Positions 1-9,600 of a stretch of DNA of 64,000 nt are shown one piece after another; position 1 is the stretch's first letter, and each line of letters starts with the position of its first letter. The DNA lies in the NCBI RefSeq assembly GCF_003633755.1, contig NZ_RBIL01000002.1, positions 1,922,001-1,986,000 on the forward strand. The letters run 5' to 3'. The position numbers and the translations under genes are program-made. The notes under the pieces were generated by a model. The model was not told the DNA's origin, ran no database searches, and worked only from the letters and a program-made list of their open reading frames with translations. The stretch is from Solirubrobacter pauli. GTDB lineage: Bacteria > Actinomycetota > Thermoleophilia > Solirubrobacterales > Solirubrobacteraceae.

Positions 1-873
1 CACGATCGCCAGCAGCAGCGCCGTGTCCGGCCACGGCAGCACGGCGAACGTCACGGTGCCGCCGACGAGGCCGGCGAGCAGCGGTGCCATCCGGCCGCGG
101 CGGTCGCTGAAGCGGCCCGCCAGCGGGCTGACGATGGCCTCGAAGCCCGCGGCCAACAGCCATGTCGCGCCGATCGCGGCCGACGCCGCGCCGAGCTCGT
201 CCATCCGCAGCGGGCCGAGCACGGACAGCGTGCCGAACAGCAGCCCCGGGATCGTCACGAGCAGCAGCCCGACGCGGACCTCGCCGTTGCTGAGCGCGCC
301 GAACAGGGCGCGGAAGGAGCCGTCGCCGACCGGCTGCGCACCGGGCGTCCTGGCCGTCCACACCATCAGCCCGACGCCGACGACGCCGACACCGCAGAAC
401 ACGAGCGCGTACGACGTCAGGTCCGCCGCGACGCCGAGCACGGGGCCGAACAGCGCACCCGCGATACCCGCGCCCATCGCGGTGCCGATCATCTGGCCGC
501 GCTGCTCCTTCGGCGCCGCGCCGGCGATCCAGCCCATCGCACCGGCCCACGAGGCCGCGCCGCCGACGCCCTGCACGAAGCGGGCGGCGTCGAGCAGCAC
601 GATCGAGTCCGCGAAGGCGAAGACGACGCTCGCGCCGGTCATCAGCGCGAGGCCGACCAGGACGGTCGGCTTCACGCCCACCCGCGCGGCCATGTAGCCG
701 CCCGGCAGGCCACCGACGAACGTGCCGATCGGGTACGCGGCGGCCAGCACGCCCGCGCCGGTCTTCGACAGCCCGTACTCCTCCGTCAGGTCGGGGAGCA
801 GCGGGGTGATGGCCGCGTAGAACGACGTGTCCACGAGGACGACGATCGAAGCGAGGAGGAGCAGGGCACGCAT
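1..873 (-). CDS. MFS transporter, N-terminal 291 residues (cut by window edge)
   Basis: Reading the minus strand from an ATG at 873-871 gives an uninterrupted 291-codon frame that runs off the left edge. It begins MRALLLLASIVVLVDTSFY and continues as alternating hydrophobic segments and short loops. The inter-helix 2-3 loop reads GGLPGGYMAARVGVKP, the typical MFS G-x-x-x-D/G-R region, and a second such loop (GRFSDRRGRMAP) opens the second half. About nine membrane segments are visible; a full MFS protein has about 400 residues, so roughly 110 are missing. The family exports drugs or metabolites by proton antiport; substrate unknown. A TAGAGT hexamer at 890-885 and a weak GGAG before the ATG suggest its own promoter rather than readthrough from pcrA. 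Confidence 0.85.
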   Translation of the reverse strand, partial: MRALLLLASIVVLVDTSFYAAITPLLPDLTEEYGLSKTGAGVLAAAYPIGTFVGGLPGGYMAARVGVKPTVLVGLALMTGASVVFAFADSIVLLDAARFVQGVGGAASWAGAMGWIAGAAPKEQRGQMIGTAMGAGIAGALFGPVLGVAADLTSYALVFCGVGVVGVGLMVWTARTPGAQPVGDGSFRALFGALSNGEVRVGLLLVTIPGLLFGTLSVLGPLRMDELGAASAAIGATWLLAAGFEAIVSPLAGRFSDRRGRMAPLLAGLVGGTVTFAVLPWPDTALLLAIV

Positions 874-884
874 GGACTCCGTCG

Positions 885-890
885 ACTCTA
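885..890 (-). promoter_or_regulatory. candidate -10 hexamer of the MFS gene
   Basis: TAGAGT on the minus strand fits the TANNNT -10 pattern and lies 11 nt before the ATG at 873. No good -35 element is visible. Confidence 0.35.
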
Positions 891-901
891 GGAGTGGGCC
901 T

Positions 902-919
902 GCCGCCCCACGAGGCGGC
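902..919 (-). terminator. hairpin after pcrA
   Basis: GCCGCC and GGCGGC form a perfect 6-bp stem with a 6-nt loop, 33 nt downstream of the pcrA stop. No T-run follows, as is usual in this genome, so termination is only a suggestion. Confidence 0.35.
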
Positions 920-951
920 TAACCCCACACCGGCAGGGTTCGAACCGCGAC

Positions 952-3147
952 CTACCGCTTACGGATCGGCGCCACGTCGGCCATGAGCGAGCGGTCACGC
1001 CCCTCGCCCGCGAACCGCACGACCACGATCCCGCCCGGCTGCAGCCCGGTCACGACGCCCTCGCCCAGCTGCGCGTGGACCACGTCGTCGCCGACGTTGA
1101 ACAGCGCCGCGTCGTTGGTGTCCCCGCCCGCGTACTCGGCCGACGCCGCCGCGGCCTGCGACCACGAGGCCACCCGGCCCGGTGCCGGGAAGCCGCGCGA
1201 GATCCGCGCCGGCTGGTCGGTCAGCTCGCGCGGGAGCTCGTCCAGGAAGCGCGACTTGACCGCCGGGCTCGCCCCGCCGCCGTAGCCCATCCGCCGCCGC
1301 GCGTGGCTGAGCGTGAGCTGGCGCATCGCCCGCGTGAGGCCGACGTAGGCGAGCCGGCGCTCCTCCTCGATGTTGCCCTCTTCGATCGAGCGGCTGTGCG
1401 GGAACTGGCCCTCTTCCATGCCGATCATGAACACGATCGGGAACTCGAGCCCCTTCGCGTTGTGCATCGTCATCAGCGTCACGAGGCCGTCGTCCTCGCG
1501 CAGGTTGTCCGCGTCGGCGAACAGCGAGGTCTGCTGGAGGAACTCGTCCAGCGAGCCGCCGTTCTCGGCGTTCATGTCGTACTGGGAGGCGGCGGACACG
1601 AGCTCCTGGAGGTTCTCGATCCGGCCCTGGGCCTCGATCGTCCGCTCGGCGTGGAGCGCGTCCAAGTAGCCGGACTGGTGCAGGACGGCGTCGAGCAGCT
1701 GCGCGACGGGTCCGTTCTCGTCCGCCCGCTCCTTGAGCGCGGTCATCGTGTCCATGAAGCGCCCGATCGCGTTCTTGGCCGCCTTGGTCAGGCCGGGCAC
1801 CTCGCCCTCGGCGGCGTCCCACACGGTGAGCCCGGTGTCGTTGGCGTAGCCGAGCACGCGCGAGAGCGACGTTTGCCCGATGCCGCGCCGCGGCGAGTTC
1901 GCGATCCGCGTGAACGCCGTCGCGTCCTGCGGGTTGACCAGGAACGTCAGATAGGCGATCGCGTCCTTGACCTCGGCGCGCTCGTAGAACTTCGGGCCGC
2001 CGATCACCTGGAAGCCGACGCCCGCACGGGTGAGCATCTCGTCCAGCACGCGCGCCTGCGCGTTCGTCCGGTAGAAGACGGCGATCTCCGACTTGGAGAC
2101 GCCCTCGTCCACGAGCCGCTGGATCTCGGCCGTCACCCAGCGCGCCTCCGCGTGCTCGTCGGCCATCTCCCGCACGCGGACCGGGTCGCCCTCCCCCACG
2201 TCCGTCCACAGATGCTTGGGCATCTGCCCGCGGTTGTTGGCGATCAGCGCGTTCGCCGCGTCCAGGATCGTCTGCGTCGACCGGTAGTTCTGCTCGAGCT
2301 TGACCACGTGCGCGTCCGGATAGTCCTCCTCGAACTCGAGGATGTTCCGGATGTCCGCTGCGCGGAACGAGTAGATCGACTGCGCGTCGTCACCCACCAC
2401 GGCCAGGTTGCGGTGCTCGGAGGTGAGCAGCTGCAGCCAGCGGTACTGGACGTGGTTGGTGTCCTGGTACTCGTCGACCATCACCCAGCGGAACTGGTTG
2501 GAGTAGTTGTCGCGCACGTCCTGGTGCTTCTCCAGGAGCTGGACCGAGTTGACGAGCATGTCGTCGAAGTCCATCGCGTTCATCCGCAGCAGCTCGCGGT
2601 TGTAGTCCTTGTAGATCTCGGCGACGATCTCCTCGAACGGCGAGCCGACCGTCTCCGCGTACTGCTCGGGCGAGATCAGCTTGTTCTTGGAGGTGCTGAT
2701 CTGCGACTGCATCGCGCGCGGCGTGTAGCGCTTGGTGTCTATCCCGCGGTTGTCCAGGCACTGCTTCATCAGCCGGCGCTGGTCGGCGGAGTCGTAGATC
2801 GTGAACTGGCGCGTGAAGCCGAGCTTCTCGGCGTGGGCGCGGAGCATCCGGGCGCACGCCGCGTGGAAGGTCATCACCCACATCGCCCGCGTGGCGCGGC
2901 CGACGAGCAGCTCGACGCGCTCGCGCATCTCCGCGGCGGCCTTGTTGGTGAACGTGATCGCGAGGATCTCGGACGGGCGCGCCTGCTGCGTGCGCAGCAG
3001 ATAGGCGATCCGGTGCGTGATCACGCGCGTCTTGCCGGAGCCGGCTCCGGCGAGGATGAGCATCGGCCCCTCGCCGTGCGTGACGGCGTCGCGCTGCGGC
3101 GGGTTGAGGCCTTCTAGGAGATCGTCGATGGCGGCGTCGGCGGGCAT
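952..3147 (-). CDS. pcrA: ATP-dependent DNA helicase PcrA/UvrD
   Basis: The 731-residue protein is a superfamily 1A 3'-5' DNA helicase used in nucleotide excision repair, replication restart and removal of RecA from DNA. Visible motifs in order: the Q-motif region LNPPQRDAV, Walker A GAGSGKT (residues 34-40), VMTFHAACARML, Walker B MVDEYQDTN, motif III GDDAQSIYSFR, motif V MTMHNAKGLEFP, and the VGLTRAMRQL motif VI. The C-terminus (VVHAQLGEGVVTG) matches the Tudor-like tail by which PcrA/UvrD binds RNA polymerase. The frame is open for another 181 codons upstream, but family length and motif spacing place the start at the ATG 3147-3145. The next gene is divergent. Confidence 0.95.
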   Translation of the reverse strand: MPADAAIDDLLEGLNPPQRDAVTHGEGPMLILAGAGSGKTRVITHRIAYLLRTQQARPSEILAITFTNKAAAEMRERVELLVGRATRAMWVMTFHAACARMLRAHAEKLGFTRQFTIYDSADQRRLMKQCLDNRGIDTKRYTPRAMQSQISTSKNKLISPEQYAETVGSPFEEIVAEIYKDYNRELLRMNAMDFDDMLVNSVQLLEKHQDVRDNYSNQFRWVMVDEYQDTNHVQYRWLQLLTSEHRNLAVVGDDAQSIYSFRAADIRNILEFEEDYPDAHVVKLEQNYRSTQTILDAANALIANNRGQMPKHLWTDVGEGDPVRVREMADEHAEARWVTAEIQRLVDEGVSKSEIAVFYRTNAQARVLDEMLTRAGVGFQVIGGPKFYERAEVKDAIAYLTFLVNPQDATAFTRIANSPRRGIGQTSLSRVLGYANDTGLTVWDAAEGEVPGLTKAAKNAIGRFMDTMTALKERADENGPVAQLLDAVLHQSGYLDALHAERTIEAQGRIENLQELVSAASQYDMNAENGGSLDEFLQQTSLFADADNLREDDGLVTLMTMHNAKGLEFPIVFMIGMEEGQFPHSRSIEEGNIEEERRLAYVGLTRAMRQLTLSHARRRMGYGGGASPAVKSRFLDELPRELTDQPARISRGFPAPGRVASWSQAAAASAEYAGGDTNDAALFNVGDDVVHAQLGEGVVTGLQPGGIVVVRFAGEGRDRSLMADVAPIRKR

Positions 3148-3183
3148 GATTATGGCCCCTAGGACGCTAGCGCTCCGCCCGGA

Positions 3184-3189
3184 TAGGCT
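3184..3189 (+). promoter_or_regulatory. candidate -10 of the queuosine-salvage gene
   Basis: TAGGCT lies exactly 7 nt before the TTG at 3197, which would make the transcript leaderless. On the other strand TAGCGT (3169-3164) is a possible -10 for pcrA, giving a leader of about 10 nt. Confidence 0.45.
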
Positions 3190-3196
3190 CGGCGGC

Positions 3197-4078
3197 TTGA
3201 GCTCCCTCACCGACGAGATCCGCGAGAAGGCGGCGCGCGTCGCCCGCAAGGCGACCCGGGTCCGCATCGAGGAAGACGCGATCGAGGCGTACGCGCGGGA
3301 CCTGCCCGCGCAGTCGCCACCCGCGCCCGAGCTCGCCGACGCCGACGACGAGGCGCGCGCCGCGTTCAGCCTCCAGCTCAACGCGATCAACTTCGGCAGC
3401 GGCTGGTTCCCGACGCTCAACAAGCCGGACGGGCTGTCGGGGTTCCGCACGGTCGAGGCCGGCCTGCGAAGGCACGGGCCGTACGCGATCGAGGAGCTGC
3501 GCCGGGTCACGCCGGCCGAGATCGCCGCCACGCTGGGCCAGGCCCCCGACCACGAGCTGATGGCGCTGTTCGCGCGGGCGCTGCGCGAGCTCGGCGAGCG
3601 GGTCGGCGACTCGTTCCTCGGCTTCGCGCGCGGCGGCGACACCACCGCGATCGCCGACGAGCTCGCGAGCTGGCCGACCTGGTACGACATCTCGCCCTAC
3701 GACGGCGAGGCGATCCCGTTCTTCAAGCGCGCGCAGATCGCGGCCGCCGACCTCGCCCTGGCGGGTCTGACCGACCCGGCCGGGCTGGACCGGCTGACGC
3801 TGTTCGCCGACAACCTGGTCCCGCACGTGCTGCGGATCGACGGGGTCCTCGCCTTCGACGCCGAGCTCGTCGCACGGATCGACGCCGGCACGCCGATCGA
3901 GCACGACTCGCCCGAGGAGGTCGAGATCCGGGCGGTCGCGCTGCACGCGGTCGAGCGGCTGGTCGCCGCGCACGGCGGCACGACCGCCACCGCCGTCGAC
4001 CACGCGCTCTGGCACCGGGGCGCCGCTCCGGAGTACAAGGCGCACCCGCGTCATCGCTCCCGTACAACGGCGTACTAG
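3197..4078 (+). CDS. Queuosine salvage protein (DUF2419 / Qng1-type nucleotide hydrolase)
   Basis: 293 residues matching the family of eukaryotic C9orf64/QNG1 and bacterial homologues, which release queuine base from queuosine 5'-phosphate for salvage into tRNA. Recognisable family stretches are INFGSGWFPTLNK near residue 60, FFKRAQIAAADL, LTLFADNLVPHVLRIDGVL, the EEVEIRAVALHAVE helix, and VDHALWHRG before the C-terminal SRTTAY. An ATG at 3152 is in frame, but its 15-residue extension does not resemble the family. The TTG at 3197 gives the expected N-terminus (SSLTDEIREKAARV), and TAGGCT 7 nt upstream supports a leaderless start there. It is transcribed divergently from pcrA, followed by a hairpin at 4081. 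The function rests on family resemblance. Confidence 0.8.
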   Translation: MSSLTDEIREKAARVARKATRVRIEEDAIEAYARDLPAQSPPAPELADADDEARAAFSLQLNAINFGSGWFPTLNKPDGLSGFRTVEAGLRRHGPYAIEELRRVTPAEIAATLGQAPDHELMALFARALRELGERVGDSFLGFARGGDTTAIADELASWPTWYDISPYDGEAIPFFKRAQIAAADLALAGLTDPAGLDRLTLFADNLVPHVLRIDGVLAFDAELVARIDAGTPIEHDSPEEVEIRAVALHAVERLVAAHGGTTATAVDHALWHRGAAPEYKAHPRHRSRTTAY

Positions 4079-4080
4079 GT

Positions 4081-4189
4081 GTTGAGCCGACTCAACGGGA
4101 AAATCCCCTCGGCTCACCCCGGATAAGCGAGAATCAGTCGTTGAAAGTACGCGCCTGAGGAGCGCGTGCTCTGAAGAGGGGGTTGGTTC
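4081..4189 (+). promoter_or_regulatory. structured intergenic/leader region with competing hairpins
   Basis: Three inverted repeats occupy this 109-nt gap. GTTGAG/CTCAAC (4081-4096) is a perfect 6-bp hairpin right after the upstream stop. GAGCCGA (4084-4090) also pairs perfectly with TCGGCTC (4109-4115), enclosing a GGG/CCC stem, so the two folds exclude each other. ACGCGC/GCGCGT (4149-4154 and 4162-4167) form a 6-bp stem with loop CTGAGGA. A Shine-Dalgarno-like GAAGAGGGGG (4173-4182) follows, 7 nt before the TTG start. It may combine a terminator with a regulated 5' leader; it matches no riboswitch I know. Confidence 0.45.
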
Positions 4190-6628
4190 TTGAGGTATAG
4201 GTTGCTCCCCGCGCTCGCGTGCGCGGGGATGCTGTGCGTGGCGCCCAGCGCCTACGCAGCCACACTGACGGTCGACGACGACAAGGCGGACTGCCCCGCA
4301 GCCACCTTCACGTCGATTCAGGCCGCAGTCGACGCCGCCAAGACGGGTGACACGATCACCGTCTGCGCGGGCGACTACTCCGAGGGCACCGGCGCCCCCG
4401 GCACGAACGCGGTGACGATCACGAAGAGCGTCGACATCAAGGGCGCCGGCGCTGATCTGGTCTCCATCACGCCGAAGGCGAACCCGCTGGTTCGCGGCAG
4501 CATCATCGAGGAGGGCACGCCGGACATCCGCAACGGCGTGGGTGACATCGTGGCCATCGTCGGCACCCCGACGCAGCCGCTCACGGTCAACATCTCCGGC
4601 GTCACGGTCGACGGCTACGACCCGCAGGGCCGCGAGGTCGCGGTCGAGGCGGGCATCCTGTTCCTCGACGCCAAGGGCTCGGTCATCCGCTCGCGCGTGA
4701 CGAACGTCGTCACCTCCGAGGGCGACAACGCCTACACCCGTGTCGGTGGCTACCGCGGCGCGCAGCCCGGCATCGGCATCGTCCAGACTTCCAACGCGCT
4801 GCTCGCCCCCGTGGACGGCGCGCGCAAGCTGACCATCGACCGCACGCGCGTCGACAAGTACAACAAGATCGGCGTCCTGATCGACGGCTCGCAGAACGAC
4901 GCGGCGCCGTTCATCCCGTCCGGCACGGTCAACTGGGGCGTCATCACCGCCAGCCAGATCGTCGGCCGCACGCAGTGCGTCAACTACGCCGGCACGGGCA
5001 ACTGCGCCTCCGTCGGCCTGCTCACCACCGGCCCGCTGTTCGGCCAGGACGGCCTGCGCGTCACCAACGGCTCCTACGCCACGGTCGACAGCTCGCTGAT
5101 CTCGCAGAACCTGGTCAACGGCACGGGCGCTCCGACGCGCAACGCCGCGACCAACAACGAGAACCTGACGCTCGGCGCCGGCGTCCGCTACGCGGGCGCG
5201 AAGATGACGTCGTACACCGACGCCACCGGCCTCGTCGTGCACTCGCGGATCGACCGCAGCAACATCGTCGACAACGCCTACGGCGCGCTCAACGTGCAGG
5301 CGGACGGCACGACGGCCAACGTCGGCTATCCGATCCCGATCGTCACGGGCAACCCGCGCCCCGGCTACGGCAACCTGCTGATCGCCGAGGGCAACTGGTG
5401 GGGCCTGCGCTTCAACTCCACGACCAACCCCGGTCCCGCGATCTCGCCGACCACGAACCCGCAGACGCCGGAGAACCCGGTCAACGGCGTGCCCACGGCC
5501 AACGCCACGGGCTCGACGGACCAGACGTCCAACGCGGTCGACTTCTTCCCGTACCGGAGCGGCCCGCAGTCTGACCCGACCAACGGCCAGCTGCCGGTCC
5601 TGACCGCGCCGATCCCGGTCGACGACGCCGCTCCGGCGGTCTCCCTCGCCGGCCCGGCGAGCGCCGCCCGCGGCGCCACCATCACGCTCTCGGCCGCCGC
5701 TTCCGACGACTTCGGCGTCAAGCGCGTGCGCTTCGCCGAGGGCCTGACGACGCTCGGCACCGCGACGCTCCCGCCGTACACGCAGAGCGTCACGATCCCG
5801 GCCGACGCGGCCTGCAACAGCGTCCGCACCTACAGCGCGGTCGCCATGGACTCGCTCGGCCAGACGAAGTCGGCCACGGTGCCGGTCACGGTGACGTGCT
5901 CGACCACGCCGGAGCCCACCCCGACGGCGACGCCGACGGTCACGGCCACCCCGACGGCGACGGCCACCGCCACGCCCGGCAGCACGCAGACCGTCACGGT
6001 CGGCGGCACGGTCGAGAAGGACTACGACCCGACCAAGACGGTCAACGCCGCCCAGGGCTCCGGCCCCGCGGCCGCGTTCGTCTCCTGGCCGCGCTCGATC
6101 GCGGGCAAGTCGAAGGTCGTCTTCACCGCCAGCTCCGCGGCCGGCATCAAGTCCGCCGCCGTCGTGCTCGGCAGCCGCACCCTGTGCGTCGTCACCGCCG
6201 CGCCGTTCGAGTGCTCGTTCGCGCCGAAGGGCTCGGACGTCGGCGGCCAGGCCCTGCGCCTGATCGTCACCGACAACGCCGGCGCCACCACCGAGCTCAC
6301 CCGCAACGTGGTCGTGTCGCGCTTCGTCGCGTCGCTCAAGGTCACGGTCTCCAAGAAGGCCGTCAAGGGCGGCTTCAAGCGCACGCTCACCGGCAAGGTC
6401 AGCTTCCCGTCGGCCGTCACCAAGGCCCAGGCCTGCTCCGGCAAGGTCCTGCTGACGATCAAGCGCGCCGGTCGCAGCGTCATCAACCAGGAGGTCAAGC
6501 TGTCGAAGGGCTGCACGTTCTCCCGCTCGATCACGTCCAAGTCCGCGAAGCAGTCGTTCACGGCCGAGGTCAAGTTCGCCGGCAACAACGTGCTCAACGC
6601 CGTCGGCAAGAGCCGGAGGTTCTCGTGA
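4190..6628 (+). CDS. Secreted right-handed beta-helix protein with Ig-like and C-terminal beta domains
   Basis: 812 residues. An n/h/c-type signal peptide (1-23, ending APSAYAA) is followed by a pectate-lyase-like beta-helix (about 25-460) opening with TFTSIQAAVDAAKTGDTITV, the usual first rung of periplasmic beta-helix proteins. Residues 478-570 look like a bacterial Ig-like domain (APAVSLAGP...VTVTC). A Thr/Pro-rich linker (571-599, TPTATPTVTATPT) leads to two further beta-rich domains up to a basic C-terminus. No catalytic residues of a polysaccharide lyase can be assigned, so it may bind glycan or be a surface adhesin rather than an enzyme. The start is TTG with a strong Shine-Dalgarno sequence. 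The stop codon overlaps the next start (TGATG), so the two are translationally coupled. Confidence 0.8.
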   Translation: MRYRLLPALACAGMLCVAPSAYAATLTVDDDKADCPAATFTSIQAAVDAAKTGDTITVCAGDYSEGTGAPGTNAVTITKSVDIKGAGADLVSITPKANPLVRGSIIEEGTPDIRNGVGDIVAIVGTPTQPLTVNISGVTVDGYDPQGREVAVEAGILFLDAKGSVIRSRVTNVVTSEGDNAYTRVGGYRGAQPGIGIVQTSNALLAPVDGARKLTIDRTRVDKYNKIGVLIDGSQNDAAPFIPSGTVNWGVITASQIVGRTQCVNYAGTGNCASVGLLTTGPLFGQDGLRVTNGSYATVDSSLISQNLVNGTGAPTRNAATNNENLTLGAGVRYAGAKMTSYTDATGLVVHSRIDRSNIVDNAYGALNVQADGTTANVGYPIPIVTGNPRPGYGNLLIAEGNWWGLRFNSTTNPGPAISPTTNPQTPENPVNGVPTANATGSTDQTSNAVDFFPYRSGPQSDPTNGQLPVLTAPIPVDDAAPAVSLAGPASAARGATITLSAAASDDFGVKRVRFAEGLTTLGTATLPPYTQSVTIPADAACNSVRTYSAVAMDSLGQTKSATVPVTVTCSTTPEPTPTATPTVTATPTATATATPGSTQTVTVGGTVEKDYDPTKTVNAAQGSGPAAAFVSWPRSIAGKSKVVFTASSAAGIKSAAVVLGSRTLCVVTAAPFECSFAPKGSDVGGQALRLIVTDNAGATTELTRNVVVSRFVASLKVTVSKKAVKGGFKRTLTGKVSFPSAVTKAQACSGKVLLTIKRAGRSVINQEVKLSKGCTFSRSITSKSAKQSFTAEVKFAGNNVLNAVGKSRRFS

Positions 6629-9600
6629 TGTCCCTGCGTAAGAGCCTCTCCGCCGTCGCGATCACGCTCGCCGCGATCGCCGCCGCCCCCGCCGCCGCAC
6701 AGGCGGAGGTGGACCCCGTGGGCTGCACGCAGACCCTCGGGTACGACAACACCATCCCGACCTGGGACCAGTACTGGGCGGGCAAGAACGACCCGGATGC
6801 GGTCCTTCCGCTCGGCCAGGGCACGACGGGCGCCGGTGGCGGCGCCCCCGTCAACGGCTCCGGCGCTCCGACGCCGCGCGGCCGCAACCTCAACCGCGTC
6901 CTCCAGCAGTACTGGGGCGCGATGGTCGAGGCGACCAAGAACAACACGGGCTCCAAGCCCAAGCTGATCCAGAAGTACCTCGGCAAGTCCTACCTGGGCC
7001 GCGACTTCTCGTTCTACGTCGCCGGTACCGCGGACAACCTGTCCCGCCTCGACACGCCGGACGGCGACGCCGCGTTCTGGCGCGGGGTCCGCGCGGGCGA
7101 CATCCCGACCGAGGTCGGCGTCGAAGCTGCGGGCGAGCGGCCCGCGTTCGCGTGGGTCACGGCGACCCCGCACGGCGGCGAGGCCGCCGGCGCGGAGTCG
7201 ATCACGCGCTCCATGTACGAGCTGCTGGCCCGTACGGACTGCGAGAACGCGAAGCGGCTGAAGAACCTCGACGTCTTCTACCAGCCGGTCCGCAACCCGG
7301 ACGGTCGTGACGCGGTCACGCGTACCTCCGCGTTCGGGTTCGACCACAACCGCGACTTCGGCACGCAGAACCAGATCGAGAACAAGTTGATGCTCCCGGA
7401 GATCAACAAGTACCCCGGTCTGTTCTTCATCGACGCGCATCAGCAGTCGAACGGGTACTTCTTCCCGCCGAACGAGGACCCCGTCCATCACGAGATCTCC
7501 TCGTTCTCGCTGAACTTCATCCAGAACGGGATCGGGCCGGCGCTGCAGCGGGCGTTCAACGACCAGTCCGCCCAGTACCAGAACTACAACTCGTACGACA
7601 TGTTCACGCCGGAGTACGGCGACACGGTGCCCTCGCTGATCATGGGCGCCGCGGGCATGACGTACGAGAAGGGCAACAGCGAGGTCTACGGCAAGCAGGT
7701 CTACGACCACTACCTCGCGATCGACACGACGATCAACGTCACGTCGGACGACAAGGTCAACCTCCTCTCCAACTGGGTCCGCCAGTGGGGCGAGGCGGTC
7801 CAGCAGGGTGAGCAGTGCGCTCTGCAGCCGAACAAGCTCGTCAGCCCGCTGCACGACACGATCAAGCAGCAGCCCAAGGGCACCGTGTGCGGCTACTTCT
7901 TCAAGCCTGGCCAGCACACCGCCGACACGGCGGCGCTGCTCAAGCACCTCCAGAGCACGGGCGTGAAGGTCTTCACGCTCGACACGCCGGTGGCCGTCAA
8001 CGGCTACCACGAGTTCGGCAACACGAAGGCCGGCGGCGAGCCGCAGTCGGTCAACGGCCAGACGCTGCCCGCCGGGACGTTCTACATCCCGATGGCCCAG
8101 GGCATGAAGCACTGGATCCAGGCCGTCCTCGGCGAGAACCCGTTCATCCCGTACGACTACTTCTACGACGTGGTGACCTGGAGCTACCCGCTCCAGCGTG
8201 GTCTCTCCGGCTCGGGCTTCCTGATGCAGCCGCTGTCCCCGGGCGTCAAGATGACGGCGCTCCCCACGGACGCCAACTTCGGCACCGTCCCGACGGGCGT
8301 GAACGCGGTGTACGCGTTCAACACCGACTCGGCGCGTGGCCTGGGGCTGGCGATCGACCTGCTCGACAAGGGCGTCAACGTCTACCGCGGCGCCGCGCCG
8401 TTCACCGCGGCGGGCAAGCAGTTCTACTCGGGCGCGGCGCTCGTCGACGGCGCGTCGCTGGCCGGCAGCGGGGTCAACCTGGCCACGCTGGCGCAGAAGC
8501 GCAACACCCCGGTGACGGGGCTGTCGAGCTTCCCGGTGGCCCGCAAGCAACTGGTCAAGCCGAAGATCGGCCTGTACACGAACGCGGCGACGATCCCGTC
8601 GAACCCGCTGTTCGTCTCGGGCGCGAACGTCAACGGCACGAGCGGGCACTGCGCGCTCACCAACGGTGGCGCCAGCTTCTGCGAGGCGCTGCACTCGCTG
8701 GCCGTCAAGAACGAGATCCCGCTGTCGACGCTGATCCCGGTCACGTCGACCGACATCACCGACGGCAAGCTCGTCTCGCAGGGCTTCACCGCCCTGATCA
8801 ACCCGGGGTCGACGATCCCGACGACGACCACGACGGGTGGCGTCACGACGATCAACGCCACCGGTGAGGCGCTGCGCGCGTTCATCAACGGCGGCGGCAA
8901 CTACGTCGGCTCCAACGCCGGCGGCGCCACGTCGGTCCGCTCGATCAACGTGACGAAGCTGAACACGATCTCGACGACGAACCTCCCCGAGCCGCTGATC
9001 ACGCCGGGCGCGACGTTCGACGGCACGTACGACACGACCAACCCGGTCGCCTGGGGCTTCGACCTCGGCGGCTGGATCTACCGTGACTCCTCGGGCAACC
9101 CGGTGTTCGACACCGCCACGCTCGACGGCGCCTCGGTCGTGACCTACGGCGCCACGCCGGACGAGAAGTACGGCTACGAGTCGGGCGCGACGATCCTCAC
9201 CGCCCGTCCGGCGGTCGTGGACGTGCCGTTCGGCTCCGGTCGCAGCGTCCTGATCGGGTTCAACCCGTTCTACCGCTCCTGGAAGGAGCAGGACGAGCGC
9301 CTCGTGCTCAACGCGGCGCTGTACCCGAAGGGTGCGACGATCGGCGCTCCGGCGCCGTCGCCGGAGTCGGCTGCGCCGGCCCCGTCGGCCGCCAAGGTCG
9401 AGGCCGTCGCGGCCCCGGTCGCGGAGGCCAAGTTGACCGAGACGCCGCGCGCCGCCGTGCGCCCGGCCTCCAAGGCCGACCGTGACGTTCGCATCACGGT
9501 CAAGCGCTCGCAGGCGAACAAGCTGAAGACGGCCGTCAAGGTGGCCAAGCTCAGCAAGTCCGTCAAGAGCAAGATCAAGTACACGAAGACCAAGACCACG

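Noticed and set aside
23-697. Long plus-strand open frame at the left edge
   Set aside because: It is the antisense of the MFS gene; its Ala/Pro/Arg-rich translation has no family features, while the minus frame shows MFS motifs.
937-946. GGTTCGAACC resembling a tRNA T-loop on either strand
   Set aside because: The flanking bases do not form a 5-bp T-stem, and no D-arm, anticodon arm or acceptor stem is found within 100 nt.
5896-6627. In-frame extension upstream of the M14 carboxypeptidase
   Set aside because: It lies inside the beta-helix gene in another frame; the signal peptide begins at the ATG at 6628.
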